Shown in pieces: positions 34,703-47,800 of a stretch of DNA of 64,000 nucleotides. Made by a program: the position numbers and the translations under genes. The stretch lies in the NCBI GenBank assembly GCA_018257865.1, contig JAEUBA010000117.1, positions 1 through 64,000 of the forward strand, in the 5' to 3' direction. This DNA comes from Stereocaulon alpinum. Lineage: Eukaryota; Ascomycota; Lecanoromycetes; Lecanorales; Stereocaulaceae. Position 1 is the stretch's first letter, and each line of letters starts with the position of its first letter. Below the pieces are notes generated by a model that was not told the origin of the DNA, ran no database searches, and saw only the letters and a list, made by a program, of their open reading frames with translations.

Positions 34703-37653
34703 CTAGCCTCTACCGATTCTGGAGAGCCATAGCTTTGAGTCGGCATCGACATCCACGACGCTTGTGAAGAGGACGGAAGGTGTGCTTGAAAATCCAGCAG
34801 TGGCCTTGCGTCCTTCCCAACTACCGACTGTGTCGATATCTGTCAAGGAGATATCAGTGACAAGGTCAGGACTCAGGAAACTCAAGAGCTTGCGATTCCC
34901 TCCAATCTTGATCGAAACACATCTGGAAGACCCCGAAGCAGAGCTACACGAGATATACATAACATCTGACAAGTTCGTGATGCCTACAATAAGTTGGTAG
35001 TGCAAGAGGCCTCCTAGGACGGCGTTGGAGGCAATGCAAGTACTCGCAATGTAAACCCCTTTTTCGGCAGCATGCGATAGCTCTACGATGGTAGTATAGC
35101 CGCCTGCCACAGCAAGCTGTCGCACGGTTATGGGGTTGCGACCCTCAACGTTATCAGGTGCTTTGGGATTATTGCCATTTCGAAGTGAGGGTCTTGCCAT
35201 TTCTTCATTTCCCTTTTCTACGGCCCAATGCAGTAGAGTCTGTCTTTTGCAGTACCGACTTGCTGTCCCTGTAATCTGTTACTGGTCCACCCCGTCGAGA
35301 AGAAACACAGCAATGTCTTTGCGCTCTGATGCCAGTCCCCATCCCCGTAGCTTACCTTGAACAACATGACGGATACCCTCGCCCAGGAGGCATTGTATGA
35401 CGCCCAGCCGCAACTCTTAGCCTCAAGGTCTGCGCCACGGCATGGCATCAAAAGTTTCAATCTAGGAGTTTGCCCTGCTGTGCTGCCCAGTGGATCGGCA
35501 GACTCATCTCCCTATCAGCGTGGACATCAACTTCAGCTCCGGATGCTAATGAAAAAGCCGCAGTATATGAATGATCGAAGGACACGGCATCATCTAAAGC
35601 CAATTGCTCCCCTGTGCGCGCTCGAATTCTACTCAGTAAGAAAATGAAAGTTTTGAAGATTCAAGGTCACCGCGGCCTGCAGCTCATTGAAGCCCGCTGC
35701 TTCCACGTTCGTCGCCAGCGTTCGCTTTAAGCTCCTTTCTCGAGCAGAAGCTGGGCAATTTCTATGTTTCGACATACCATAAGAAGTGTTTGGCCTTTGG
35801 TTGTGATGAAATGAGTATTGCCATCCTTGTTAAGTAAAGAATTTAATGCGCTCGGTATTACCGTTCCTCACGGCACCAGCGAGATTCATGGCTTTGAGGT
35901 TGCAAATACCCTCGGAATCATAATCTCTTTAGTGTTGCAGAGCTGAAGTCAAACTTAGCAATCCGGAGTATGAGATATACCAAGCGACAATTGAAGTGTC
36001 TTCGAACCGTAGCCAGGGGCATTCTCCAAGCCAAACATTTGACGGATATGGCTGATGTATGCGCAGCCGATTGTAGTAGGCTTTTTTGTTGTCTTTTAGT
36101 AAAGAGCCTGGACAAGCAATTTGACAAGGCAGGGTCCGAGTCCGGTCTGGGAAGAAAATCATAGCGGTACCGATAAGTCGCACCATAACGGAGGAAGGGC
36201 ATATTATTATTACTATCCCATATCTACTGTACGCTTGGACGTATTCCAGTCGTATAATCGTCCTGGGTTAAACGTTTCAGGCAGGCAAAAGCAATATCTC
36301 GGGACGCGCTCAGGAAGAGACTTCCATTCTACTGCTCCCCACCAAAGAATTCCTGTATGGAGAAGTGAGTCAACGATTATACTCCACTCTAGTCAACCGT
36401 AACATTCGAAGCCATGTCTCCTTAGTACGAAAGCAATTCCTTGTCAGTTGATTCTGCATCGGCCGTTACGATTGCAAGAGCGTATCATAACATTAACAAT
36501 GAGGGGCTGTATGGCACAGGATACCCAAGAAAGTACTGCCATCGCATATTGTGTATACGTCTCGTGCTGCGCGCCGATCTTGCTCATGGAGAGCTTGTAG
36601 CTTTTGAGTGCGCATTTGGAAGGCGCTGAAAAGCCTTTCGCAGCTCTCCGAAGGTAAGAGCAGTGGAGATCAAGCCCAAAGATAGGGCAGCCAGTAGGAA
36701 CCTTGGCTTGGTCAGAAGTTTTGTCAAGTGTTGTTCAAGAAGTAGATATACTAACATGCCCCGCGCGTTTGTAAGTAGTTTACGTTTTATCGGTGAGTGC
36801 TGTCTGGAGCTGGCAATCTGAGGCGAGAGCTTGATCTGCGCATTGATGAACAGGCTGATATCGGGATCTCGGGCTATAATCTCGAATTGGGGCCAATGCA
36901 TTTGGTTTTGAAGCGCTGGAAGAGGGCGATATATAACAATGGCAGTGACGTGGGGCGTAGCTCTGAGAAGCTCTCGAAACTCTGTAATAAGTGTGGATCA
37001 TGGTTTTCAACTTGTCTTGGATGTCTGGTTGAATATTCTTCAAGTGCGTCTACCCCTACAAGCTCCGGACGTGAATCTTTGTTCTCTTTGTGATATCCAC
37101 TGATCGGAAGAGTGCTTCTCTTGTATACTGAAACACTTACTACAGCAAAATTCCGATTAGGCGTTCCACTGGCTGTAGCTCACGGCCGTCATAGCTGCGG
37201 AATATGGAACGAACAAGATAATTGATTGGTTTTGCTTTTCAAGGTAGTCGGCTACGTGTGAGCTGGCAGTCCGATCAGCATCAACATATCTCATTGGAGT
37301 CTCAATATACGCAAGAACTGTCTTCCTACCACCCTCTAATTGTAATGCTTCAGCAGAGGAGATAAAGCATACTATATGTTTCTTCGACCTCCTCCCATTC
37401 TTTGAACTTGGTGTTCTGCAAGAACCACTCGCAAGTCCTTGCATACCAACTTTGCAGTTTCTCACGTCTTCTTTGCGGGAAGTCCAGCGGGGAGAGCCAG
37501 ACTGCGATCTGCTTCAAGCTTTATCGCTCTTTTCTCAGCATCTTGGGTTAGACTGTAGCTGTTGATGATCTGATCGATCTGGCCGGCCTGTAAACCATAA
37601 TCGATGGAGCTTCTGAACAGAGCATTCACCCGTTTTGTGATATTACCAGACAT
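34703..37653 (-). pseudogene. NACHT-ankyrin (NLR/STAND-type) relic
   Basis: The minus strand read 5' to 3' gives the parts of a fungal NLR-like protein in order but in shifting frames. There is a helical N-terminus ending AEKRAIKLEADRSLALP (to about 37490), a linker CEWFLQNTKFKEWEE (about 37400), and a decayed P-loop GGRKTVLA (about 37330; family GxPGxGKTxLA). A NACHT distal part follows (DPDISLFINAQIKL, then NARGMLVYLLLEQHL; 36870-36730). Ankyrin repeats come last: GQTLLMVCRNIEIAQLLLEKG (about 35770), SLPIHWAAQQGK (about 35490), TLLHWAVEKGNEEMA (about 35220), and VRQLAVAGGYTTIVEL (about 35090). Fungal proteins of this architecture are incompatibility or immune-type receptors. Several frameshifts and stops make it non-functional. 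Between 36600 and 36000 the sequence is too decayed to place. Confidence 0.75.
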
Positions 37654-38139
37654 GCTCGAGATGTCTTGAAATTGACATCATCTAATGAATGCTTATGATT
37701 GGAAGATGCTCCTCGCCTTCGTGCTTAGTCTAATCCTCAAGACCAAAACCAAGTACCATAGTAGAGTGGCTGCTTTTTGTGATTGCCTGATAATGTCGCA
37801 AATCTTCCTGATGCGAGAGTTGCTTTCTACTTGTCTTACTGACTTTCGGTGTCGCCTGGGCCTACTCAAGGCTTATGGCAGTATTGAGATCCCTTGCGGT
37901 GGCCGCCATCCGTGCGTGGCCAAATACTGATGTTGAGTTGGTCATGCTATATCCTCCGGGCGAAAGCAAGGCTGACTATAAGCCATAGCTTCGTGTTCAT
38001 TCACGGACTGGCGGTGGCCCCACTCAAAACCTGAACAACAGATAGAAATCACTCGCCTAAAGACCTCTTGCCAGTTGAAGTGCCCGGTACGTAAATTCTA
38101 ACGTGTGGTCATAATTCGAAGGTTAATCATTCTTGGAGC
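37654..38139. other. Region between two divergent NLR-type relics
   Basis: About 490 bp separates the 5' ends of the minus-strand NACHT-ankyrin relic and the plus-strand esterase-domain relic. It would contain both former promoters; no motif is assignable. Confidence 0.35.
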
Positions 38140-39000
38140 GAGCCATTTCAAAGCATGATCGACTATCATCCAGACGCCCTTTCTGCAGACCTTGTAACCA
38201 CTCTAGACCGGAGCGGAAGCGTGAGTGCCGGCCTTCACAGCAATATAGATGCCGCTGCACTTACAAAGTACAGAATGAGCGGCCTGTTATTCTGATTATC
38301 TATAATCTAGGTGGTTTAATACTGGCCAAGGCACGCTAGTTTCTTAAACAACTATTGAATAGGACTTGTTTAATTCCACGCAGGCATTTTTGCTATCAAG
38401 AAGCGACGCTGAAGCTACCAGAGCAATTGCAAAGTGTGCCCGTTATATCGCTTTCCTTGGAACACCTTATGCAACTTCCTTAAAGGCTGTGTGGGCAGAA
38501 AGGGTAGGAATTTGTGTGAATGTGTCGGCTTGCAGTTTAATAAAGAGCTTATCAGAAACCTTGATAATAATCTAGAAGTACTTGCAAGCCTTGGGAGAGA
38601 ATTCCCAGTATACTTAGAACATTGCCTATAATAGAGGCAGAAAATCGAGGTTATGTGCTTGTTTAGAGAAACAAATTTCAGGATTGCAGGGACGAGTATA
38701 GCAAAGATTAGTCGATGTAGCTCGAATACTCTGCGTGTTATACACCTGAGATACCTGCCACATTGTTCCTGAAGAGTTCGTATACCTCTCCGGAAAACCA
38801 CGCCTCTTACTTTACCCCGACCACGGTGCGATGTGCAAAGATGATAGCAAGTATGATAATGGATTTACAAAAGTGTTGGGTGTCCTCGAAAGATGGGTTA
38901 GAGCGATGCAGTTCCCTACACCCGTGGAAGAATAGGAAGCGGTAAATCCGGGCTTATATCGATTCTTTGCCAGTTTTGATGGACTGACCTCGTGCTAGCA
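38140..39000 (+). pseudogene. SERAC1-like esterase domain relic (NLR N-terminal type)
   Basis: Plus-strand pieces in order: ADLVTTLDRSGS (about 38185), ERPVILIIYNLGGLILAKA (38276-38335), AIAKCARYIAFLGTPYATSLKAVWAE (38420-38500), LIRNLDNNLEVLASLGREFP (38550-38610), LRVIHLRYLP (38725) and MCKDDSKYDNGFTKVLGVLE followed by RW (38830-38895). The family has RPIxFxGHSLGG, the GTPH loop and MCKFxSxxDxGFxKVLGxLxRW in this order. The nucleophile motif GHSLGG has become IYNLGG, so the serine is gone; His to Tyr and Ser to Asn are C-to-T/G-to-A changes. These alpha/beta-hydrolase domains often head fungal NACHT proteins. No NACHT part follows, so the gene is truncated as well as mutated. Confidence 0.7.
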
Positions 39001-40254
39001 AACAGTGAACATCGTCAGCGTAGACTTTTTGGGTTCTTACAAATATGTATTTCATGCCGCTCAAGTGGACAGGGTCCGTTGACATGAATGTTTTCTATCT
39101 CGCGAATGTTCTCTGGTATACTGTTGGTCATCGCAATGGTCTTGATATCCGTGTAGTGACGAGATCTGGGAAGACTGAGCCGATATGCCTGTGAATGAGT
39201 ATATCTTTTTTGAAAGCTTGGTTAGTATTGTCCCTGCAGATATCGTGGTTGGATCTCGCTTCCGGAAGTTGCGTTTACTAGTATAAGAGGCTGTAGCGGC
39301 CGTATCTGTACTTGATATACTAGGCGGCGCGAGATGTGCGCGATATTGGTGATAGCGATCACTGAAGTTGGATACGAAGTCCGTATTGACGTTTGCATCG
39401 ACTAGGAACACTGTCTAGACGGGCGATACCTTGTCGAAACCGAAAGAGGAACAGCATCTGCGATCCCGAAAGTGACTATATCAAGCGAGTTGGTCGAAGG
39501 CGTGGAAGCACGTATAAAGACCGTGAAAGCTGTGCCTTTAATGAATCGCCGTATCTGCACGCTTTATTTCGACGCGGAACATATAGAAAGTCTTGTTGGT
39601 GGGAGAGTTAGATACCAGTAATAACAGCCTTTTCGGTATATTTTGCTCGAGTAATCGATATTTGAGCGCTGTTCCTCGAGTTAGTAAGGGTCTGCTTAAC
39701 AGAAGCGGATATATGGACCCTACTTGTCTCTATCGGTGTATGTATATATATGGATGTTGTACCGGGGAAAAAAGGTATTCTAATACCGTTTGGAGCGGTT
39801 GAGTTGGCCGATCTGCCTTTCCAATCGTCGGAAAATAGCTTAGGCTTAGATAGTCCTAACGCGATCGCTATTATATAATTCGTAGGTATAGCTTGTGCTC
39901 TTTAACGTGGAAGGCCTTTGTAGCTACTGCCTGTGCATTCTTTGCTACGGTGACAGTCCGCCCATCCTTATCGCGGATAAAAGTTGGCAAAGTTAGTGTT
40001 TCATTACGGCTTGAGTTCGGATAGAATGGTAATGCAGTAACAACGTGTGCAATTGGCCTTAATGGAAAGGTGTAGGAATGTATATTGGTCTAAGAACGAA
40101 CGAGGTTGTCATCGTGATATATAGCTAATACAATAGCAGCCTTCCCTTGAACTCGCTCGAAGTACACGGTACCTCCAAGACGTTGAAGGCGTCCCTTCTC
40201 AGTCTCTTCAGCGTTCGTTGCATGCATGATATGAGCAGGAAAAAGGAAAGTGGG
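39001..40254. other. Unassigned sequence leading into the transposon nest
   Basis: Short frames on both strands (for example 39061-39411 minus, 39393-39611 plus) without recognisable domains. Composition shifts toward TA-rich from about 39830 onward, and the clear RIP zone begins near 40255. Confidence 0.35.
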
Positions 40255-42022
40255 TGTCGGTAGAACCTAGCAGCTAGGTAGTACCGATTAGTAGGCTTAA
40301 TCCCCTATTACCTGCCCCAGACAACCTAATTCGCAGGGTGTCTATTAGGCTTAGTAAACTAGGGATTGATTGAATCTAGCTAGCTAAGCTATAGTATTTT
40401 ATCTAGGAGCAGGCGCTAAGCCGCTTATTACGGAGCGGAGTAATATTATTCTAATACTAGTAAAGTTTTAGAAAGTCGAAAAAATAGTACTAATTAACGC
40501 TAAATCTAGTAATTAGCTAGTATAGAAACGGGCCTATAAGGCTAAGTAATATTATAATCTAATTAGTTAGATTATAGCTTCTCTTTCTACTTAGGCGTTT
40601 ATCTTTAACTTAATAGTATTACTATCTACTAATTACTTTAACGCCTAGTAGTAGCACTCCTTAGTTATAGTATCTACTAAGTTATAATTACTATTAATCT
40701 ACTATACCTTATTAATCTCCCTCCTCTTATAGGACTACCGTAGCCCTATTATATTAATTATTAGTTATTTCTCAGCGGTGGTACTAAGGCGTATAATATA
40801 GTCGTATAAGGAGTAAGAGTTAGTATATAGAATTAGTAGTATCTTCGCCTAAGTAATACCCTTAATAGTAGATTATAGGGCGGTAGTAATATTAAACCCT
40901 ACTACTATTATATATAGCTCTAAAGCTAGTACCGATCTTATAACTCTCTTATATTTAGTATTACTCTAGTAGATAATATTACCGCTAATATTAATAGTCG
41001 ATTTATTAAGCTATTACTCGTTAGTAAGGACGATAACGTACCTAATTTAGGAGCTAAGGTTAGCGTTATTAGCGAAGGCGGTATTAATAAAGACTAGTAG
41101 TTTCAGCTTCTCTAAAGTAAGCTTAATAAATTATAGGCCTTAGCAGTAGTTCTCCTTTTACTAATTTAGCTATTTATTTAACTAATCAGCGTCTTCTTTC
41201 ACTAGCTGAGTAATTTAGGCTACTTTAGATAGAGTAAAGGCTATCTCTAAGAGGCTATATAGGCGCCTTAAGCCCTTTCCTTAATATATTACGATTTAAT
41301 ATCGCTGGCGGTATCGATTATATTAATTTTACTATACTACCGTTACTAGGAGAGCTTTAGAATATCGCCGTTACTAGAAATAGTAGTATCGCCGTTAGTA
41401 GAGATAGTAGTGCTATTAAATTAGAGGTCTTTTTTATTATCTAGCTTTTCAATTGGCTTCGCTAGAAAGCTTATATTAAGTCGTACTTTTTCTTCCAGCT
41501 CTAAGTATTCGGTTATCCCGTAGAATAGTAAGTTATTAGTCTATAAGCTAATAATCGCCTGCTTAGAGAATATAAGGTAGGGATTAAATAAGGAGACGGT
41601 GAGGCTTAGCTTTTCGGTATAGTAGTTATAGTAGGTCCTAAACTAATACGTCCCTGCTTCTAGGACGCTATATAGTAGGCGGACTACTTTTAGTATATTA
41701 TCTCCTAGGTTAGTACCTTATAGTAGCTTTATATAGACTAGGCGGCTTAGTACTAAAGTTAACTATATATAAGCTTACGAAATATCGCGTACGTAGAGGT
41801 TACGTAGTAGAATTATAGTAAGGTAAATAATAAGGCGCTAGCTAGCGCGTTAAATTATTAGTAACTACGTTAGTACCTCCTACTTACCTTTATTATTATA
41901 GGCTTAGACGACTAGTCTAGACTTTTCGAATAGTATAGTACTATCCTACTTAATATTATCGATAAATTAGCAGCTAAAGATACGGGTATTTAGCGGTATA
42001 TTATACTTACTAATAACCTTAA
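40255..42022 (-). mobile_element. Copia retrotransposon, 3' part (RT end, RNase H, probable 3' LTR)
   Basis: From 42022 downward the minus strand reads NTRIFSC, SRLVV-x-AYN, LYVRDIS-x-AYI (start of the Copia RVT_2 domain), then near 41100-40980 LVFINTAFANNANLSS-x-IRYVIVL and near 40800-40650 SLYDCIVRLSTTAEK followed by SYKRREINKV. These match the reverse transcriptase and RNase H of fungal Copia polyproteins, with family DAS-FANN, SQIG and DSxSLYDCLVRLGTTxEKR. Stops are TAG/TAA only. Below 40540 the sequence is noncoding and may be the LTR, whose TG end could be the TGTCGG at 40255. The upstream half of the same element continues at 55563. Confidence 0.8.
42018..42022. other. Target-site duplication of the Gypsy element, left copy
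   Basis: CTTAA directly precedes the left LTR; the same five bases (55563-55567) directly follow the right LTR. Confidence 0.85.
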
Positions 42023-42271
42023 TATAAAGGCTAGCGACGCCGGCTCTAAGCTAGCGTACTAAGGTATAAGAGACGTAAAGTTACTAGATTTAGGTATTAA
42101 GTAATAGATATAATTATATTACTTAGTAGTAGAGTAGTAGTAGAACTAATTTCTAAAGATCCCTAAAATATAGGGGAGTCCTAGGTAGTAATACTATTAC
42201 TAAGCCCTTAGACCCTAATTAATATTATCGCGTTAGCGTAGCTATAACGCGTATACGCTTAAGGGTTAATA
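42023..42271 (-). repeat. Gypsy LTR, left (3' LTR of minus-strand element)
   Basis: 249 bp from TATAAAGGCTAG to GTTAATA, nearly identical to 55314-55562; terminal TG...CA have become TA...TA by RIP. Differences between the LTRs are mostly C/T or G/A. Confidence 0.9.
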
Positions 42272-42788
42272 ATATCCTCCCCTCTAAGCCTTAGTCCCTA
42301 GGTACTAAAGTATATAGAATAGACTACTCGTTAAAAACCCTTTAAACCTAGTAGAAAACGTAAGGGAAAAGAGTTAACCTAAAGGCGACGTCGTTAAGGC
42401 GGCGCCTTATATATATAGAATATTATCTAACTATAGTAACGCCTAAATCTATTATAATATAAAAAGAATACGTAGTAGGCGTAGTAGTAACGCGTAGTTA
42501 TTAATAAATATAATTAATTACCGGCTATATTAGCGGGTAATAGCTGCGTTATCGTATTATTAGTTATTATTATTTTAAATAGCTTTAATATATAGCGACG
42601 TCGTAGCGACGACGACCTGCGGGTATATAAATAATAACTTTTCCCCTAACTTTTCTCTCTTTATAACTCCTAATACGACTTATAGGTTCCCTAATATTAG
42701 CGTACCTATATTATAATTAATATTACTAATATAGTTAATAGTTCTTTTCGTTATAATAATATTTAAATATTCTCTTAAGATTATATAT

Positions 42789-42910
42789 CGCTATCGCGTA
42801 ATCAGCGTATATTATTAGCTACTAATATATTACTTATAGGTATAACTTATATATACACTTAATATTATACGTCGCTATCGCGTAACCGGCGTATATTATT
42901 AGCTGCTAAT
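42789..42910. repeat. 38-bp direct repeat inside the Gypsy 3' region
   Basis: CGCTATCGCGTAAYCRGCGTATATT and following bases occur at 42789-42826 and 42873-42910, 84 bp apart, differing at RIP-type positions. It is in the noncoding stretch next to the 3' LTR. Confidence 0.7.
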
Positions 42911-44883
42911 ACTTATAGACTATATTATCGATATACCTTTACCCTATAGGACCTGTTTTTATACGGGGAATAATAATTATAACTAAGGCGATGCTCCTCC
43001 CTATTAATATTATAAGAATAGCTACTATAGACTTAATTATTATTATAAGGTATATTATTCTAATAGCTCTACTACGTCGCCTCCTAATATATCTAGATCC
43101 TAAAGCTGTTTCGTTAGTCTATATAGCGATTAGTGCGGCGTTATTTTACTAACGGCTAGATATAATAAGTACGGCGTAAGAAGAAGAAGATTAGGAAGTA
43201 GATAACTTAGTAGCGAAAAGTATAGGGTTAAATAGTAGTAATAAGTAGGGTAGCTCCTATAATAATTACTAATCTCTAATAGGAACTTATAGCGGCGAGA
43301 TAATAGGTCGTAGAACTTAAGTAAACTATTACTAACTAGTAGTTTAAGTTAGGAACCCTCTAATAAATAATTACTAAGTATACTAAGGAGATAGAGAGTC
43401 TCTAGTAATATATTAAGCTCTTAGAAGAGTAATTATACTACTATATATTAGCGTAGAAACGGCGTTAAGATATTTATTTATTTTTTCCTTCTTCTTTTCT
43501 TCTACTAATATTTAGTAGCGTACCTATATATATTATCTTACTAATATAAAATAGATATTTAGCTAGTAATTAATTTAATCTCTTCTTTATTCTATTAAGG
43601 TATAAGTAAGTAAGTATAATAATTATAGAGGAGTACGCTTATAGTATAAGACTATTTACTTATAAGGTTTATAATTATTATAACTTATATTATCGCTACT
43701 ACTTACTCGCTACTATTAGTAGTATTTAAAGAACTAGAGACTATATACGCTTACTAACTATCTACTTATTAAAGGCTTAAGTTAAATTACGGGTATTCTT
43801 AAGCTTTTTATCTAGTAACTACTAGTTATATTCTTTACCCCAGCTAGTCTATTTAACCTTATACTAAATACCTTACTTATCTTAAACCTTATCTATAATT
43901 TCTTTAACCTCCTATATCTTATTATTATTAATAAGTTTAGGGGCTTATATAAAGTTCGCTAATATTTTATTACTATTATAAAGGTAGTATAGTTCTAATA
44001 ATAAGATATAAAAAGTATTATAAATTCTATAAGTTTATAGTAGTAGAAGGTAGTAAGCTTATACTCCTATTTTATTAGTAATCCTAAAAGGCCCTATAAA
44101 TTTATAAGATAACTTCTTACTTAGCGTTTTTACTTAAGATTCTTAGTTAATAGTATTACTAAATCTCTAACCTTATAGCTTTAAGGCTTATAATTCTTAT
44201 TATACTACTTAACTTAAAACTCTCTAGTATACTATAGGCGTTCCGCAGCTTTATCTTTTAATACTTATAGTAATCTAATCCTCTTATTTATAGTAGGTAT
44301 CCTTCTCTTAAGGGACTTATCCTTAAGCTCCTAACGAAGTTTAGGGTAATATCTATATATTAAGTAGAATAGCGTCGTTCTAATAGAGGAATAAAGACTA
44401 TTTATATATACGAATTCTACTATTAGTAGCTATTTCGCCTAAGTAGTCTACTTATTATTAGTAAAGACCCGTAAGTAGTACTCTAATACCTAATTCTAGT
44501 ATTCTATTTAACTATTAGTCTAAGGATAAAAGGCGGTACTTAGGCGGCGCTTAATCTTAGAGTAAAAATAAATAGCTAACTAGAAGGCGCTAGTAAATAC
44601 TAAACCTCTATCGCTAATAATACTATTAGGTATACTATAATAGTATACTACCTTAGTATAAAAAATATCCGCTAGCTTAGTAGCGTTAATTATAGTAATA
44701 ATAGGTATATACCTTACTATCTTTATAAATTAATTAATAATTACTAGAATAGCGTTATAGACTATATTCTTATATTTATTTAGGGGTAGACCTATAATAA
44801 AGTCTATTAAGAGCTCCTTCTATAGCTTATTAGTAATAGAAAGCGAACTTAGTTCGCTATAGAGGTAATAGCGGGGAGCCTTA

Positions 44884-44897
44884 ATTCTTTAGTAGAT
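44884..44897. other. 14-bp TSD of LINE copy B, left copy
   Basis: ATTCTTTAGTAGAT, repeated exactly at 50343-50356. On the minus strand it encodes part of the integrase C-x-x-C-Q-R segment, so the Gypsy reading frame resumes correctly once the LINE and one copy are removed. Confidence 0.9.
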
Positions 44898-47800
44898 TAA
44901 TTGATTGATTTATACGCCTATTCTAGTATCTATATATACTAATAAGGGTGTTCTCTTACATTATTAGGAAATCTAGGGGGGTTGAAGGCCCTCTAGACGC
45001 GAAAGAAACCTTTCTAGAGTCGCCCCTTCTGGCCAAAAACTTTCGCTTATCAGCTTACTTATCGTTCTGCTCCGCCTGTCCGACCTCGCCGCCAGGCTCT
45101 ATAACACCGGTAACGATGATCTCCGTTGCCCTAATAGGCCCTGTAATACTCCGGTAGCTCCGCCGCCTTTAGCTTCCACTTGCGCTTAGGCTTCTTTGTC
45201 TTTAGGGTTTTTGTTGCCGGTTCTACTCCGATAGGGAGTTTAGACTGGGAGAGCTGTTCCCTAGTAAGTCGATACTGCGTTAGGAATCCTAACCTAACCA
45301 GCCATCTCGTAGCCGCTCTTATACCAGTGACCTCAGCTAGTATAGTCCTAATATTGTAAGTCTCTGCCTCTTTAATAAGCTCCCTTCGAGTATCGCTAAG
45401 CTCTGGGTAGTGCAGGAGAATATACTTCGTATCCTAATTCCTCTATCTATAACTGCAGCGGGCACTGCGGACCCCTAGCACCCTCGCCTTATAAAGGAAG
45501 TAGTTAAACCTATTCTTCCTACTTCGGAGTTAGACTGCTATCGAGCTTTCTACCTTCCTAAGCTTTAGGTGGTAGTTATACCTTTCTCCGAACAACGGTT
45601 CATTCTATACGGGTATGCGAGAGTGCTTAGGGATAGTATCCTTATATACCTCCTACCGCTCGATCCACTTCGCTGTTACCCAGCCTCATATCTTTTTAGC
45701 TAGGACGCCTACGTCTTAATACTCCTTAACATCCGTTTTTAGGTTATACCAATATACCTTCCTCCTTATCGCCGTTACCGCTTGATCCTAATCCTTCGCC
45801 TCAAGCTCCTACAGGGCCTATTCTTCCTTTTCTAGTAATAGGGTTAGGCGTGTTGGGCGCGCCCTTCCTCTCCTTCCCCGTAGTCTCCTACGGATTAAGC
45901 GGTTGCCTTCGATTGTTAAGGGGTGTACTCCCCTCAGTGCCTAGTGTCTTATAACCAGGGCGTCTAGATAGGTTTGGATAGGTATAATAACTGCTTCCGC
46001 TTCTAGGACCTGGACCGGTGTTGCCTTATATACTCTGAGCACTATCCGTAGGCAGTCGTTCTGTATTATCGCGAGCGTCTTAACGTGCTTTTCCACGGCT
46101 CCCCGCCCCCCGGTAGGGGTATACCATATCGGAGCGGCGAATGTAAGCATAAGCCTTACCGCTATACTGTATACCTTCCTATACTTCTTAAACGTAGCTC
46201 CCTAAGTTGATCCTGCTAGGCACTTGATCGCCCAGGCTTGAGTGGCGGCCTTTGCCTTCACCTGCGCTATATATAGGCCCCAGCGGAGTTTGGTGTCAAT
46301 GTGTAGCCCTAGGACCCTAATACTCGCTTCCGGCTCAACCTCTGCGTTACCAAATCGTACCGTCTCCTTTATATTAAACCTTTTAGGGGCGCGCGACAGA
46401 TATACCAGTTCGTACTTCTGGGGCGCGAACGTCGCCCTGTGTGTTTTCGCCCACGTTTGGCAGAGCTTATAGGCCTGTTCTAGCTACCTATAGTTCGTTT
46501 CCGTTGTCTTACTGTATGCCAGCAGGTGCACGTCATCTACGAATCCTCCCACCTATACTGGGATCTTTGCCTTTGAGTATACTTCAATTAGTAGCGCATT
46601 AAAGAAGAGGAATAGGATTAGTAATATTAGTAATCCTTACGGGATCCCCGTTTCTACCGCCTCAACTGGACTGGTCCTACCCCCTAGGGTTATCGATATC
46701 GCTCTGTCCTTAAGGAAGCTCGCAGTCTACCGGATAATCCCCTTAGGGATTCCTTTCATCCTTAAGTTATAGAGCAGCCTTTTATAGGACATATTATCGA
46801 ATACTCCTGCTACATCTAGTAACAGTAAACTCGCTACGTTATCCTTACCTTAGTTCTATATTGTATAGATCGAGTCTATAATAGTCTCTAGGGCTGTTTC
46901 TACTAAACGTCCCTTCCTACCTCCTATCTAGTGTTCTAGGAGTAGGTGATTTGCTTCGGCTGTTCCGCTGAGTCGTTTTGCTATCACTATCTCTAATACT
47001 TTCCTGAGTATGTCTAGTAGTGCGATAGGTCGATAGGCCTTAGGCTTAGAGTAATCAGTCTTCTTCGGCTTCTTCAGTATTACTATATTCGCTTCGCGGA
47101 ACTTCTTTAGGTAGTATCTACGATCTAGGCACGCTTAAAATACCCTTCGAAAGGTCTCCCCCATTTCCGCACACACCGCTCTTAGGAACCTATTCGGGAT
47201 CCCTGAAATCCCTAGGGCCTTATCCGCTGCTGGGTGCCAGATCGCGTCCCTTACCTCCTTTACGGTAATCTCGCTGTCTATTGTAATAGGCTCTAGGTAA
47301 TTAGCCCCCTCAATATCCGTTAGGTCCGCTGGGGGTAAGGGCGGGAAGAGGACCCTCCTTAAGGCCTCTACCTTCCCTTCGAAGTCTATCGCTTTATTCC
47401 CGTTCCTGTCTTTGATAGCTGGGAATTGTGGTAGCTCTTTAGGGCGTATACTCCTCTCCCTTCCCCACTTAGCGAGTTGCCATACTCCTCCTAGCCTTAG
47501 CGATACTCTATAGACCCCCTCTCGGAAAGCTATCGTCCTAGTCTTTCGTAGGATAGTAACCTTTTTCCTTTCAGTCTAGCGGAGAGCCTCCTTAGTCTAT
47601 ATATTTCTACTGTAGCGGTAGGCCTTAAGCGCTGCCCGTAACGCCTCAGTAACTCTCGTGCACGCCCCGTTCCAGTATGGTTTAGCTCCGGCGTAGGGTT
47701 CCTTAAATAGGATAGTATTCTCTACCACCTCCTGCAGCGCAGCTATAAGCTTATCAATATATAGGTCGATCGCTTCCTCCGAGTCTAATAAGTATCTGCC

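Noticed and set aside
38922..38950. A P-loop-like GSGKS in a plus frame after the esterase relic
   Set aside because: The true domain end (VLGVLERW) is in another frame across the same bases, and the GSGKS frame stops a few codons later without any NACHT sequence.
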